DNA of 36,783 nucleotides from a virus: the IMG/VR virus record IMGVR_UViG_3300048588_000091, positions 1 to 36,783 of that record; one strand, 5' to 3'. Positions 15,153 through 26,100 of this stretch are shown in pieces. The notes beneath the pieces are model-generated. The model had not been told where the DNA came from, did no database searches, and saw only the letters and a program-made list of their open reading frames with translations. Each line of letters starts with the position of its first letter. Within the stretch, counting starts at the first letter, position 1. The translations under genes and the position numbers were made by a program.

Positions 15153-17893
15153 TGCCATCGGTCATCCAACGCGCCTTTAACGGGGGAGAGGTTTCCCCCA
15201 AGCTGGCACCCGCTCGGGTGGACCAGGCGCGGGTGGCCTACGGCGTGCGTGAGATGACCAACATGATTGCCGAGGTGGGTGGCGCGGTGCACAACCGATC
15301 CGGCACCCGGTATCGCGGGGCTACCGAATCCATGGCGCGTGTGATCCCGTTCATGACCGGCGATGATGGCAATTTCCTATTCGAAATGGGGGAGCATTCC
15401 ATCCGCATTTGGCAGGATGGGGAGCGGTTGACCTGGGTCGGCTCTGCCTGGGACGGCGGAACCACCTACAGCATGGGTGATGTGGTCACGGCAGGCGGCA
15501 ACTACTACGTGTCCATGCGTGATGGGAACGTGGCGAACGACCCCACGGCGGCTGCCTACCCATCGAATGGGTATCAGGCCAGCGCGTCAGCCTACTGGTT
15601 CCTGTCCTCGGCACAGGCGATCGATGACATCGCCGAGGCCATCCTGCCCACGGTTCCCCCTGCTGAGCCCGTGGAATGGGGCAGCATCGATCCCGATCTG
15701 TATCCCGACATCCGTTTCGATCAGTCGGACAATCTGATGGTGCTGACCCTGCCGGGCAAGACCCCGCGCAAGATCATACGCGACAAGGCCACGGGCTTCT
15801 GGTCGGTCACGCGCATGGCCTTTGTGCCGGAGATCGACGGACCCACGGGGGTGACGGCAACGGCGGGCGGTGCGGGCGCGAACAGCTACGGCTACCGGGT
15901 GACGGCGTTCAATCGGGAAACCCGCGAGGAATCCCTGGTCGGCACCATGGCAGCGGCTTCCGTGGTGGACATCACGAACTCCACGCCTTACCTGGTGCAG
16001 ACCACGGCAGCCCATGGGATGGCGACCGGCGACGAGGTGTCATTCACGGACTTGGTTGCCTTCGCCTTCTTGATGGAAGGCACATGGACCGTGACCGTGA
16101 CGGGTGCCAGCGCCTTCACCATCGACGGAACCGCTGGCCCTGGGTCCACCACCACACTGGTCGGCAACTACGTCAAGCACCAGGCCAGGATCAGCAGCGC
16201 GGCTGCGGCGACCCCAGCGGCACCCCATATGATCGGCTGGACGGCGGTCGACGGCGCAGATAGCTACGTGATCTATCGCACGGAGAACGGCGTCTATGGC
16301 TTCGTCGGCGTCGCCCGGGGCACGGCATTCAATGACATTGGCTACACCCCGGACACGGCCGATGGTCCCCCGTTGCTGTATCAGCCCTTTGGCATCGACG
16401 ATGACCAGGACGGCGAGTACCCCACGGCGGTAGCGTTCACGAATCAGCGGCTTGCGTTTGCGGCCACCGAGAGCGAGCCCCAGGGCATTTGGATGTCGCG
16501 CATCGGGCGGTTTGAGAACTTCACGGTGTCGAGTCCGATCAAGGATGATGACGCGGTCAATTTTCCCATCGCCAGCGGCCAAACCCGGCGCATCAATGCC
16601 CTGGTCGAGATCGGTCGTCTGTTGGCGCTGAGTGCCGCCGCCGAATGGGCGATCGACGGCGAGGGTGGAGGCGCGATCACGCCGAACACGGTCCGGGCAC
16701 GTCGGCAGACCTATGATGGCGCTGCCAATATCGCACCCCTTCCCGCTGGCGCGGCTGCCCTGTATGTCGGCGACCGATCCAATTCCATTCGGGAGATCAG
16801 CTACAGCGAACTCAACCAGGGCGAGCGATCCCGCGACCTGCTGACCTGGGCTGGCCATCTGCTGGAAGGCTACACCGTGGTGGAGTGGGCACACCAGCGT
16901 GTCCCCGATTCCATCGTCTGGGTGGCCCGTAGTGACGGGATCCTGCTGGGCATGACCTATCAACCCGACCAGGAGGTCGTGGCCTGGCATCGCCATGATG
17001 TCGGCGGTGCAGTGAGGTCCCTGTGTATCGTGCCCGAGGATGACCGCGATGTGCTCTATATGGTCGTGGAGCGCGAGATCAACGGAGGCACGGTCTACTA
17101 CATTGAGACCATGACCCCGCGCCGGACCGGGGTGAATGCTGCGTTCATGGATAGCTCCCTCAACTGGAACGGCAACAACACCACGGCCACCACGGTGACG
17201 CTGACGACGGCGGGCGGCTGGACGGTGGATGATACCTTGACCGCAACGGCCAGCGCGGCGTTCTTCAACTCAGGAATGGTCGGGCAGATGTTCCGGGCGA
17301 CGGTCGGCGGCGTCGAGGTCTGGCTGACGGTCACGGGCTACACCAGCACCACGGTCATTTCAGTGCAGCCGGAGTCAACGGTTCCTGTGTCGCATCGGGC
17401 CGTTGCCATCAACGACTTCGATGAGGCCAGGAACTATATCTACGCCGTCCACCTGGAGGGTGAGACGGTGGCGATTCTGGGCGATGGCTTCGTGATGTCT
17501 GAGGACGTGGTGACGGGTGGTGTGGTCCAGCTCGACACCCACGCCACCAACATCAGCGTTGGCCTGCCCTACGTCAGCCGATTGGAAACCCTGGATCTGG
17601 AGTTCCCGGACGGCGAGACCCTGCTGGATAAGGCGATGCGCGTGCATCGCGTTGGCCTGCTCTTCCATGAGACTCGGCGCGGTTGGGTTGGCCCAGATGC
17701 CGCCAATATGGTGGCGTGGACGCAGAAGTCTGGTGAAGATTGGGACGACACCATCAATACCTTCACGGGCTTGGCGGAAATTAACCTGCGTGGGCGATTC
17801 AATAAGCATGGCCGCGTGACCATTGAGCAGCGCGACCCGCTGCCGATGCGCATCACCGCACTCATTCGCGTCGGCGAAGTCGGGGGGAACTGA
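15152..17893 (+). CDS. Tail nozzle (T7 gp12-like tail tubular protein B)
   Basis: A 913-residue beta-rich protein. The start VIQRAFNGGEVSPKLAPARV and TNMIAEVGGAVHNRSGTRYR are strong markers of gp12-type nozzle proteins, which form the distal tail tube. About residues 230-420 contain fibronectin-type or Ig-like strands (YGYRVTAFNRETREES, ADSYVIYRTENGVYGFVGVA) inserted in the core. The region FTNQRLAFAATESEPQGIWM and the C-terminal VTIEQRDPLPMRITALIR are also family-like. It overlaps the neighbours on both sides by one base (TGATG), forming a tail translation unit with the adaptor and the first internal protein. Confidence 0.87.
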   Translation: MPSVIQRAFNGGEVSPKLAPARVDQARVAYGVREMTNMIAEVGGAVHNRSGTRYRGATESMARVIPFMTGDDGNFLFEMGEHSIRIWQDGERLTWVGSAWDGGTTYSMGDVVTAGGNYYVSMRDGNVANDPTAAAYPSNGYQASASAYWFLSSAQAIDDIAEAILPTVPPAEPVEWGSIDPDLYPDIRFDQSDNLMVLTLPGKTPRKIIRDKATGFWSVTRMAFVPEIDGPTGVTATAGGAGANSYGYRVTAFNRETREESLVGTMAAASVVDITNSTPYLVQTTAAHGMATGDEVSFTDLVAFAFLMEGTWTVTVTGASAFTIDGTAGPGSTTTLVGNYVKHQARISSAAAATPAAPHMIGWTAVDGADSYVIYRTENGVYGFVGVARGTAFNDIGYTPDTADGPPLLYQPFGIDDDQDGEYPTAVAFTNQRLAFAATESEPQGIWMSRIGRFENFTVSSPIKDDDAVNFPIASGQTRRINALVEIGRLLALSAAAEWAIDGEGGGAITPNTVRARRQTYDGAANIAPLPAGAAALYVGDRSNSIREISYSELNQGERSRDLLTWAGHLLEGYTVVEWAHQRVPDSIVWVARSDGILLGMTYQPDQEVVAWHRHDVGGAVRSLCIVPEDDRDVLYMVVEREINGGTVYYIETMTPRRTGVNAAFMDSSLNWNGNNTTATTVTLTTAGGWTVDDTLTATASAAFFNSGMVGQMFRATVGGVEVWLTVTGYTSTTVISVQPESTVPVSHRAVAINDFDEARNYIYAVHLEGETVAILGDGFVMSEDVVTGGVVQLDTHATNISVGLPYVSRLETLDLEFPDGETLLDKAMRVHRVGLLFHETRRGWVGPDAANMVAWTQKSGEDWDDTINTFTGLAEINLRGRFNKHGRVTIEQRDPLPMRITALIRVGEVGGN

Positions 17894-18351
17894 TGGGAGC
17901 TTCCGCAGCCGTAGGCGCATCTGCGCTGATGACCGCACAGAGCCAGTATGCCGCTGGTCGCAGCAATGACCGCATCGCCCGACTGAATGCCCAGCTGTCA
18001 GAGGACCAGGCGCTCACGGCTGAGCGTCGCGGGAAGATCCTGGCCCAGCGCCAGCGCACCGAGGTGCAGCAGGTCATTGGGGCGCAGCGGGCAGCTCTGG
18101 CTGCCAATGGCATCCGCGTGGACAGCGTGCTGGCGAGTCAGTTGGCCATGGACAGCGGGATGGCCGGGGAGCGCGACGCTCTGGAGATCGAGAACGCGGC
18201 GGCGTTGGAGGCCATGGGCTTCCGGACTCAGGGGATCAGCACCCGGCTGAGTGGCGAGCTGGCCCGCATCGAGGGCCGCAGCGATGCGATCAATACTGCC
18301 GTGCGCGGGGTGGCTGACACCTATGCCACCTACAAAGGCATCCGGAGATAA
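17893..18351 (+). CDS. Internal virion protein, T7 gp14-like
   Basis: A 152-residue protein. A small hydrophobic start (MGASAAVGASALMTAQSQYA) is followed by long helices with Gln/Arg/Ala (QRQRTEVQQVIGAQRAALAA) and the SVLASQLAMDSGMAGERD segment, the layout of gp14-type core proteins. These proteins are ejected first and form the outer-membrane part of the DNA channel in T7-like phages. It overlaps the nozzle stop by one base and is followed two bases later by the gp15-like gene. Confidence 0.75.
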   Translation: MGASAAVGASALMTAQSQYAAGRSNDRIARLNAQLSEDQALTAERRGKILAQRQRTEVQQVIGAQRAALAANGIRVDSVLASQLAMDSGMAGERDALEIENAAALEAMGFRTQGISTRLSGELARIEGRSDAINTAVRGVADTYATYKGIRR

Positions 18352-18353
18352 CC

Positions 18354-20108
18354 ATGCCGCGTGTCCCCACTTTGCAGGAGGGCGCTGCCCCGGCACAAGC
18401 ACCAGGTGCCCGGATCCAGGCCACCGTGCGACCGCTGGAAGCCACGGGCCTGCGTGCAGTTGGCCAGGTGATGAGTGAAGAGGCGCGGCACGCTGTCGTC
18501 CAGGTGCGACAGACCCAGCTTGAGGAACTGCGCACGGCTCGCCAGCGGCTGATGAATGAGTTGCAGGCGGATCCCCAGAACGGCTATCAGACCAAGCGCG
18601 GCAAGGATGCATTCAGTGTCCCCGGCAGCTACAGCGAGTCATGGAAGAAGGGATTGGATGACCTTGGCAAGACCATCAAGGACCCCGCTGTCCAGGACAT
18701 GTTCCGGTTGGAAAGTGAGCGGGATGGCGTCGCGTTCGAGCGCGGCATGTGGCAGCACGTCAGCCGGGAGCGGCAGGTCTATGATGATGAGGTGTTCCAG
18801 AATGGTCTGGCGACCGACCGGGAAACGGTGGCGCTGAACTACAACGATGAGCTGGGCGCAGTGCGTGCGATCGATGCGGCCATCGCTCGCGTGGACACCT
18901 ATGCCGAGCGCAACGGCAAGCCCCCCGAGTGGCGCGAAGCGCGGGTGAAGGACCTGCAATCCGCTGGCTATCGGTCGGTGATCGAGCGCCATCTGGATGA
19001 TCAGAATGCACCGGCTGCCAAGCAGTGGATGGAGCGCTATGGCCACGCCCTGACCGAGCAGGACCGGGCGGCGATGACCAAGGGGCTGGAGGCGACGGAG
19101 CGACGCGGGCAGGCGCAGGCGATCACGGATGAGCTGATGGACCGGGGCTTGAGCCAGGAGGCGGGTCTGTCGGAGATCCGGGAACGGTATCACAATGACC
19201 CCGACATGCGCGAGCAGGCAGAGGCCCGCTTCCTGCGCATGAGCACCCTCAAGGAACGGGCCGAGGCGGAAGAGGTCCAGAACCTGGGCCGGGATATCCA
19301 CTCTGCGCTGATCGACCCGCAGAATCCCCAGGGTCTGGACGCCATTCCGTCGTGGAAGCTGGAGTCCCTGCGCGAGCGTGACCCGGCGACCTATGACGCC
19401 TTGCGCAAGGCTGATGCCGCACGGTCACAGGGCCGACCCATCGAAACCGATCTGCCCACCTATCAGATGCTGGAGCTGTCTGCGGCAGATCCTGCCACCC
19501 GTGGCGACTTTCTGAATACGAACCTCTACCAGTTCGCTGACCGGCTGAGCCCTGCCGACTTCAAGCGCTTCATTGGCATCCAGGCCGATCTGATTCGGGA
19601 CGCCACCAATCCCGGCAGCGACTCGGCAACAGCCACGTTGCTGACGGGTATCCAGAGTAAGCGCGAGGTGGTGGATGAGGTGCTGGTCGGCGCGGGCATT
19701 GATCCCACGCTGTCCACCACCAATAAGGACCGGGAGAAGGTGTCCCAATTCCGGTCTGTGCTGGACCGCTATGTGGTGGCGGAACAACAGGCGACGGGCA
19801 AGGCCCTGCCCCCGCAACGCATCCGCGAAATCGCCGAAAGCCTGATGGTCAAGGTGACCATCGAGCAGCAGGCTGGGATTGTCTCCAATATCTGGAATCG
19901 TCGCAAGCCGTTGACCGGGAAGGAATCGGTCGAGGTATTCGCCTTCGAGTCGCCCGGGGTGTCTGGCCGGGCTTTCGCTGTCGATGATGTGCCCGAGGCA
20001 GATCGGCAGCAGATCGTGCAGGCCTTGAACCGGGCCGGTAAACCGGTCACGCCCACAGCCATCGTGTCCACCTACAACATCAAGCTGAGCCAAGCAGATG
20101 CCGACTGA
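18354..20108 (+). CDS. Internal virion protein, T7 gp15-like
   Basis: A 584-residue, almost all-helical protein with a Pro/Ala-rich N-terminus and no signal peptide. The internal stretch FADRLSPADFKRFIGIQADL and the later VSQFRSVLDRYVVAEQQATG are typical of gp15-type core proteins, which build the periplasmic part of the ejection channel with gp16. A ribosome binding site (CGGAGA) precedes the ATG. The end overlaps the giant gene by 11 bases, so the two are probably produced together. No enzyme motif was seen. Confidence 0.75.
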   Translation: MPRVPTLQEGAAPAQAPGARIQATVRPLEATGLRAVGQVMSEEARHAVVQVRQTQLEELRTARQRLMNELQADPQNGYQTKRGKDAFSVPGSYSESWKKGLDDLGKTIKDPAVQDMFRLESERDGVAFERGMWQHVSRERQVYDDEVFQNGLATDRETVALNYNDELGAVRAIDAAIARVDTYAERNGKPPEWREARVKDLQSAGYRSVIERHLDDQNAPAAKQWMERYGHALTEQDRAAMTKGLEATERRGQAQAITDELMDRGLSQEAGLSEIRERYHNDPDMREQAEARFLRMSTLKERAEAEEVQNLGRDIHSALIDPQNPQGLDAIPSWKLESLRERDPATYDALRKADAARSQGRPIETDLPTYQMLELSAADPATRGDFLNTNLYQFADRLSPADFKRFIGIQADLIRDATNPGSDSATATLLTGIQSKREVVDEVLVGAGIDPTLSTTNKDREKVSQFRSVLDRYVVAEQQATGKALPPQRIREIAESLMVKVTIEQQAGIVSNIWNRRKPLTGKESVEVFAFESPGVSGRAFAVDDVPEADRQQIVQALNRAGKPVTPTAIVSTYNIKLSQADAD

Positions 20109-23100
20109 TTACGATGCCATCATTGCCCAGGCTGATGATGCTCCGGCTCCTGTGCCGACTCCCGACGTTGCCAATCCCTATGATGACATCGTTCAGGGCG
20201 AGAATCCACTCTTCCGGGTGTCGACCAGTCGCGGCCTGATCCAGGACGCGGATCGGGCAGCCCGCATCCTTCGCGCCCAAGAGCGGACCCGCCTGCCCGC
20301 TGATCTACTGGACCGCAACCTGGACCTGGTCGAGCAGGAGATGCAGCGGGTGGACTTCCTGCCCGAGACGTTCCGCGACAGCCCGGTGGTGTCGCAGTGG
20401 CTGTCTGAGCAGGCCGAGCATACGGCTATCGCCAAGGATGACCTGCCCCGGCTGGCTGAGATGGAGGCCCTGGTCCGCTCAGATCCCCAGGTGCAATTCC
20501 TGCCAGATGGGCAGATCCTGGAACGGCGCGGCGCGGCTGGGTTCTATTTTGCCAATCAAGCCGAGTACCTGCGCGAATGGAGAAAGCGGCGGGATCGCCA
20601 AGGCCTGGACCTTGACGAGCGCGAGGAAGCCGTGCGCGAATTGTCGGGAGCCTTTGGCCCCCTGGCGAATGTCGCGGCTGGTGGCTTCCAGTCCCTGACC
20701 AGCACGCTGCGTGCGGTGCAGGTCGGGGCCGAAGACTCGACAAAGTTCGCCCCGGCTGACCGCGTGGCCCAGGCCAGCTTCGATATCAATCCTGGTCTGT
20801 GGGGCGACATCCAGCGCGGCGCGGGTGCGCTCCTGGCTGACGTTCCCCTGATGCTCACGGGTGCCCCTTTGGCCAAGGCCACCACCTCGGTGGCGAATCT
20901 GGCACGCATGCAGCGCGTGCTGACGCCGACCATGGCGCGGGTGGCCCAGGGTGCGGCTGGCGCTGCCGCCGCCGTTCAGCCCCTGGCCATCCGCGAGGGT
21001 ATCCTGACTGGCCAGGAACACGGCGTCTGGCATGGGCTGGCGGCATGGGGCATTGAGACCGGGGTGCCTGCGGCCTTCGGTCGGACCGGTATTGAGCGCG
21101 CCCTGATCGGCAATCTGGACGCCGCGGCGACCGACCGACTGCACACGGCGGCGGCATTCCTGATGCGCGAGATGGGCATGGAGGCCGCCGAAGAAGTTAC
21201 GACCGAGCTGGCCCACGCACTCTATGAGGTCGGCAGCGGCATCGATCCGACAGCGCTGGACGCCGAGAACTTACAGCGGCGTCTGATCGTTGCCGGTGTG
21301 CTGGGTGCCGGTGCCAGCGCGGCGTTCAATGCTCCCGAGGCCATTGGGCGGCTGGGGCAGGATGTGAACCGCATCGAGCAGGCCCGCGCGGGCAAGGCGA
21401 CGATTGAGCAACTGATGAGCCTGGCCAAGGATTCCACGACCCGCCAGCGCTACGCCCCCGGCTTCCAGGCCCTGCTGCAGAAGGCGACCGAGGCGGGCGG
21501 CGTCGGCACTGTGTTCTGGGACCTGGCGCAGTGGAACACCTTCTGGCAGGAGAAGGGCCAGGACCCTCGCGCCATGGCCGAGCAGGTCTTGGAAGATGGC
21601 GAGCTGTACGAGGAAGCCGTGGCCACGGGCGCGGCCCTGCCGATCAGCCTGGCCCGCTTCACCACCCAGATGGCCGACATTCCCGAGGCGGCTGGCCTGG
21701 CGGACTTGGCCCGCTTCGAGCCCGATGCCCTCAATGCCCAGGAAGGCGGATTCCTGATTGAGGACTTGACCAACCTGCCCCCCGAGGAAGCGGCGCGGTT
21801 GCAGGCTGAGGCACAGACAGCGGCAACGGCTGGGGCCGAGGCTGATCCCGTGGCGGCAATCCGTGCTGATGTGACGGAGCAGCTGGTTAATTCCGGGGTC
21901 GAGGCCAAGACCGCCGAGACCCAGGCGGCGCTCTGGGCCAATGCCTTCCAGTCCCTGGCTGAGCGATTCAACCGAGATGCGGCGACCCGTGGCGGGACCC
22001 CGGTGGATCCGGCGCAGTTGTTCGAGGCGTACCGGGTGCGAATCCAGCGCGTGCTGCCCGAGATGGCGGCAATGCAGCGCGGCAATGTGGATGTGGTGGA
22101 CACCCTGCTGGACCGCCTGCGCACGGGCCAGCTTCCGACCGAATCCGACATCATGGGCCGCAGCCTGCGCGACTTCCTGATTGAGTCCGGTGGCGTGGTC
22201 GATGAGGGCACCGAGCTGAGCACCATCGGGGTGGACGAACGCCGCCGACCCTTCCAGAAAAAGCTGATCAATGCCAATGGATTCCCGAGCCTGGACCGTG
22301 CTGCCCAGGCTGCGCATCAGGCCGGGTACATCGCTGAGGCAACGCCCAATGCCCTGCTGGAAGCCCTGAGCACTGAGGGCGGCGCGGCAACCTTCGTCGC
22401 TGGCGATGTAGCAGACCCCCAGGCTGAGCAGATCCGCAACGCTCTGTTGGAATTGCAGGATGAGCTGGGGCGCTTGGGCGTGGACTTGAACACGCAGGAC
22501 AATGTGGAGATCAAGCGGCTGTTGCAGGCTCCGCCGGTGGATGTGGGTGAGGAGGAATTGGCACAGGCAATGAGCAGGGAGCGTGCCATCGCCTATGTGG
22601 AATCCGATTCAGTCCCGCGCCAAGGCGAAATTGAGCGCATGCGGAAGGATTATGCCAGGGTAAAACAGAACTGGGTCAAGGCGGTCAGCGAGTCAGAGCA
22701 TAAAATAAATAAGTTAACCGAGGCAGCAATTGGCCTAAAAATCGCCTATGACGAGGCGGTGACTGCGGCTGGAAATATGGACATTGGGAAGGTTCGGGAC
22801 GATGCCTTCCGCAAGGCATTTGCAATAAATGATCAATATGATGACACTCGGATTGAACTTCGTAACGAGAAGGAGTTTTTAGAATCTGCTGCCATTCTTG
22901 CCAAAAGAAAATCACGGCCGCGACCGGGCCATATTTTCTTTCAATCACATCTGACCCCCGACATTTCCCACCTGAGCGACGAGGGCCGCGCCTACATCGA
23001 ATCCCTGCCCGAGGCCGACCGCGCCTTGCTGGCTGGCCCCATTGCGTACCTGCGCAACCACCCGGACCCGATGGGGGACCGGGGCAATCTAATGATGTCG

Positions 23101-26100
23101 CTGGATGCGGCGAAGGCGATGCGGGGGCGGCAGCCGGAGCTGGCGCAATCGGCTTACCACGGCAGCCCACACAAGTTCGACAAGTTTACCACGGATCACA
23201 TGGGCAGTGGTGAGGGTGCGCAGGCGTATGGGTGGGGCCTGTATTTCGCCGGTGAAAAGGCGGTGGCAAAGTATTATCAGGAAGTCCTTGCTCCGGATCC
23301 GGTGATACAGGACCTGAGCATCAGCGGCGTACCCGTGTACCGCCGTGGTGATCCAGTAGACTATTCACCCCGCACCAACGACAGCGCGGCCATCGCCAGG
23401 GCTGGCCTACAAGAGGCGTTACTCCTTGCCGAGCGCGAGATCGGCGCTGCCTACACGGCAAGCGGTGATGTGGGCGTGCGCGAAGTCATTCGCGGTGTCA
23501 TTGATCAGCACATCAAGGCGCAGGACCCTGAGAACGATGCTGGGACGCAGTGGCTCAAGCAGCAGGCATTGCTCGCCCAGAGTGATAGCGCGTTCCGCAT
23601 CAGGATTGACCACGACAAGGGACGCATCTACACGGTGGAGCTTCCCGAGGACGGTGAGTATCTGCTATGGGACAAGCCAATCACCCAGCAGCCACCCAAA
23701 GTGAAGGCGGCGCTCAAGGCAGCCGGGATTGACAAGGCTTACAAGGCCAACCTGTCTGATTTCGGCAGTCCCCAGAACACGCGCGGCTCCAGTAAACTCG
23801 GCTCTAGTGTCTACGAGTTCCTGTCATGGCAGCATGCCCTCAAGGCGAAGGCCGATGGGATTTCTGGCGAGGTCGGCCCCGAGGCAGCCAGCAAGCAGTT
23901 GCTCGCGCTGGGGATCAAAGGGATCAAGTACCTGGACGGCAACAGCCGCACGCAGGGCAAAGGCTCATTCAATTACGTCATCTTCGACGGCGCAGACGTT
24001 GCGATTCGCGAGTATGAGCAGCGCGACGATGATGCCAAGCGCGGCGGCCTGCGCATCGGCGCTGACCGGCAGATGTCCATCGTGCTCTACCGCGATGCGG
24101 ATCTCAGCACCTTCCTTCACGAATCGGGCCATTTCTTCCTGGAAGTCCTGGGCGACCTCGCGGCCCGTCCCGATGCCCCTGCCGACATCGCCGCCGACAT
24201 GGCGACCGCCTTGGAATGGATGGGCTGGACGGGCACCCTGGCCGAGTGGAACGCTGCCGACATCGAGGCACGCCGCCCCCATCACGAGACCTGGGCCCGT
24301 GGCTTTGAGGCCTACCTGATGGAAGGCAAGGCCCCGACCCAGGCCCTGCGTGGGGCCTTCGCACGCTTCAAGGCGTGGCTGGTCAGCATCTATCGCGACA
24401 TGAAGGCCCTGGCCGTCGAGCTGACGCCGGAAGTCCGGGGCGTGTTCGATCGCCTGCTGGCCAGTGAGGCCGAGATCCGTGCCGCCCAGGATCGCCAGGG
24501 CGTGGCCCCCCTGCCGCGTCTGGCCTTCGATTCCGACGAGGACTTTGCGGCCTACCAGGAATCCCTGGCGGCATCGACCGAGCGGGCCGAGACGGAGCTG
24601 CGTGTGCAGCTGATGGCCGAGGAACGCCGTGGGCGCACCCAGGCTTGGCGCGACGTGCGGCGCACAGTGCGGGCCACCATCCAAGAGCAGATCGATCAGC
24701 GACCGGAATACGTCGCCATTGCGGCGTTGCAGAATGGCACCCTGCCCGATGGCCGGACCCTGCCTGATGACCTGCGAGGCTTGAAGCTGAACAAGGCCGA
24801 GATCGTCAACACCTTCGGCGAGCAGGCCCTGACCCAATTGCCGGGCCGCAAGCCTGCTGGCGCGGATGCGCGGGCGAATCCCCGCAACCGGGGGAACAAT
24901 ATCTATGGCGACGAGGGCGGACTGTCCCTGCAAGCGGCTGCGGACCTGTTCGGCTTCCGCGATGCGGCGGCGATCTGGGAGGCCCTGGTCAATGCCCCCG
25001 ACCGGCGGCAGTTGATCGAGGCGGAGACCGATCTGGCGATGCGCGAGCGCTTCCCGGATCCGATGACCGATGGATCGATCGAGCAGCGGGCGACCGAGGC
25101 GGTGCACGGGGATCACCGTGGCGACCTGCTGGTGCGCGAGATGCGTGCCCTGTCGGTGCGGGTCGGACAGACTCCGGCCCCACGTGAGGCCCTGCGCAAT
25201 GCGGCCCGGCAGGCCGTGGGCCGGGCCAAGGTCGCACGGCTGCGCCCCCATCGCTTTGAGGCAGCGGAGCGGGCGGCAGCGCAGAAGGCCCAGGAGGCGG
25301 CAGCCCAGGGCCGGTGGGCGGATGCCCTGGTGGCCAAGCAGCGCGAACTGCTGAATCATGAGATGTACCGGGCGAGCCTGGCGGCCAAGCAGGAGGCGGA
25401 AGTGGCCTTCCGCATGTTCCGCCGACTGAGCCAGAAACCGTCCCGTGAGCGCATCGGCAAGGCCGGCGGCTGGGCCTGGACCGTGACCGGGCCAGATGGC
25501 TCAACGACCGAGGTCGACAGCGAGGATGCTGCCCGCGAGGCGGCGGGGCGTGTGCCCGGTTCCACCTGGGAACGGACATCGAGCTATCTGGACCAGATCG
25601 ACGGCATCCTGGCGCAGTACGAAATTACCAAGGTGTCGGCGAAGGCCCTGGCGCGGCGTGAATCCCTGGCGGCGTGGCTGGCCAGCGTGGATCCCAGCGG
25701 CGATGCCACGGCGGTGCCTGATGAGGTGCTGGGCCGGACTCAGACGAAGAACTGGCGGCAGCTGACGGTCGACGAGTTGCGCGGGGTGCGTGATGCCTTG
25801 GCCAACATCGAGGCCCTGGCGCGGCACAAGAACCAGTTGCTGGCAGCGGCCCGGCAACGTGACTTCACTGAGGCGCGGGACGCGGCGGTGGCCAACCTGG
25901 AAGCCAACGTCCGCAAGCTGCGTCCTGAGCGGATCGCAGCAGAGCGGACTGTGGTCGACCAGGCCGGGGATGCCTTTGGCCGATTCATCGCGGCCCATCG
26001 CAAGGTGTCGTTTATCGCCCGCGAGGCCGACGGCGGCGCGGATGGCGGGGCGTTCTGGGAGGCCATTGTCCGACCGATGAACGAGGCCCAGGACCGTGAG

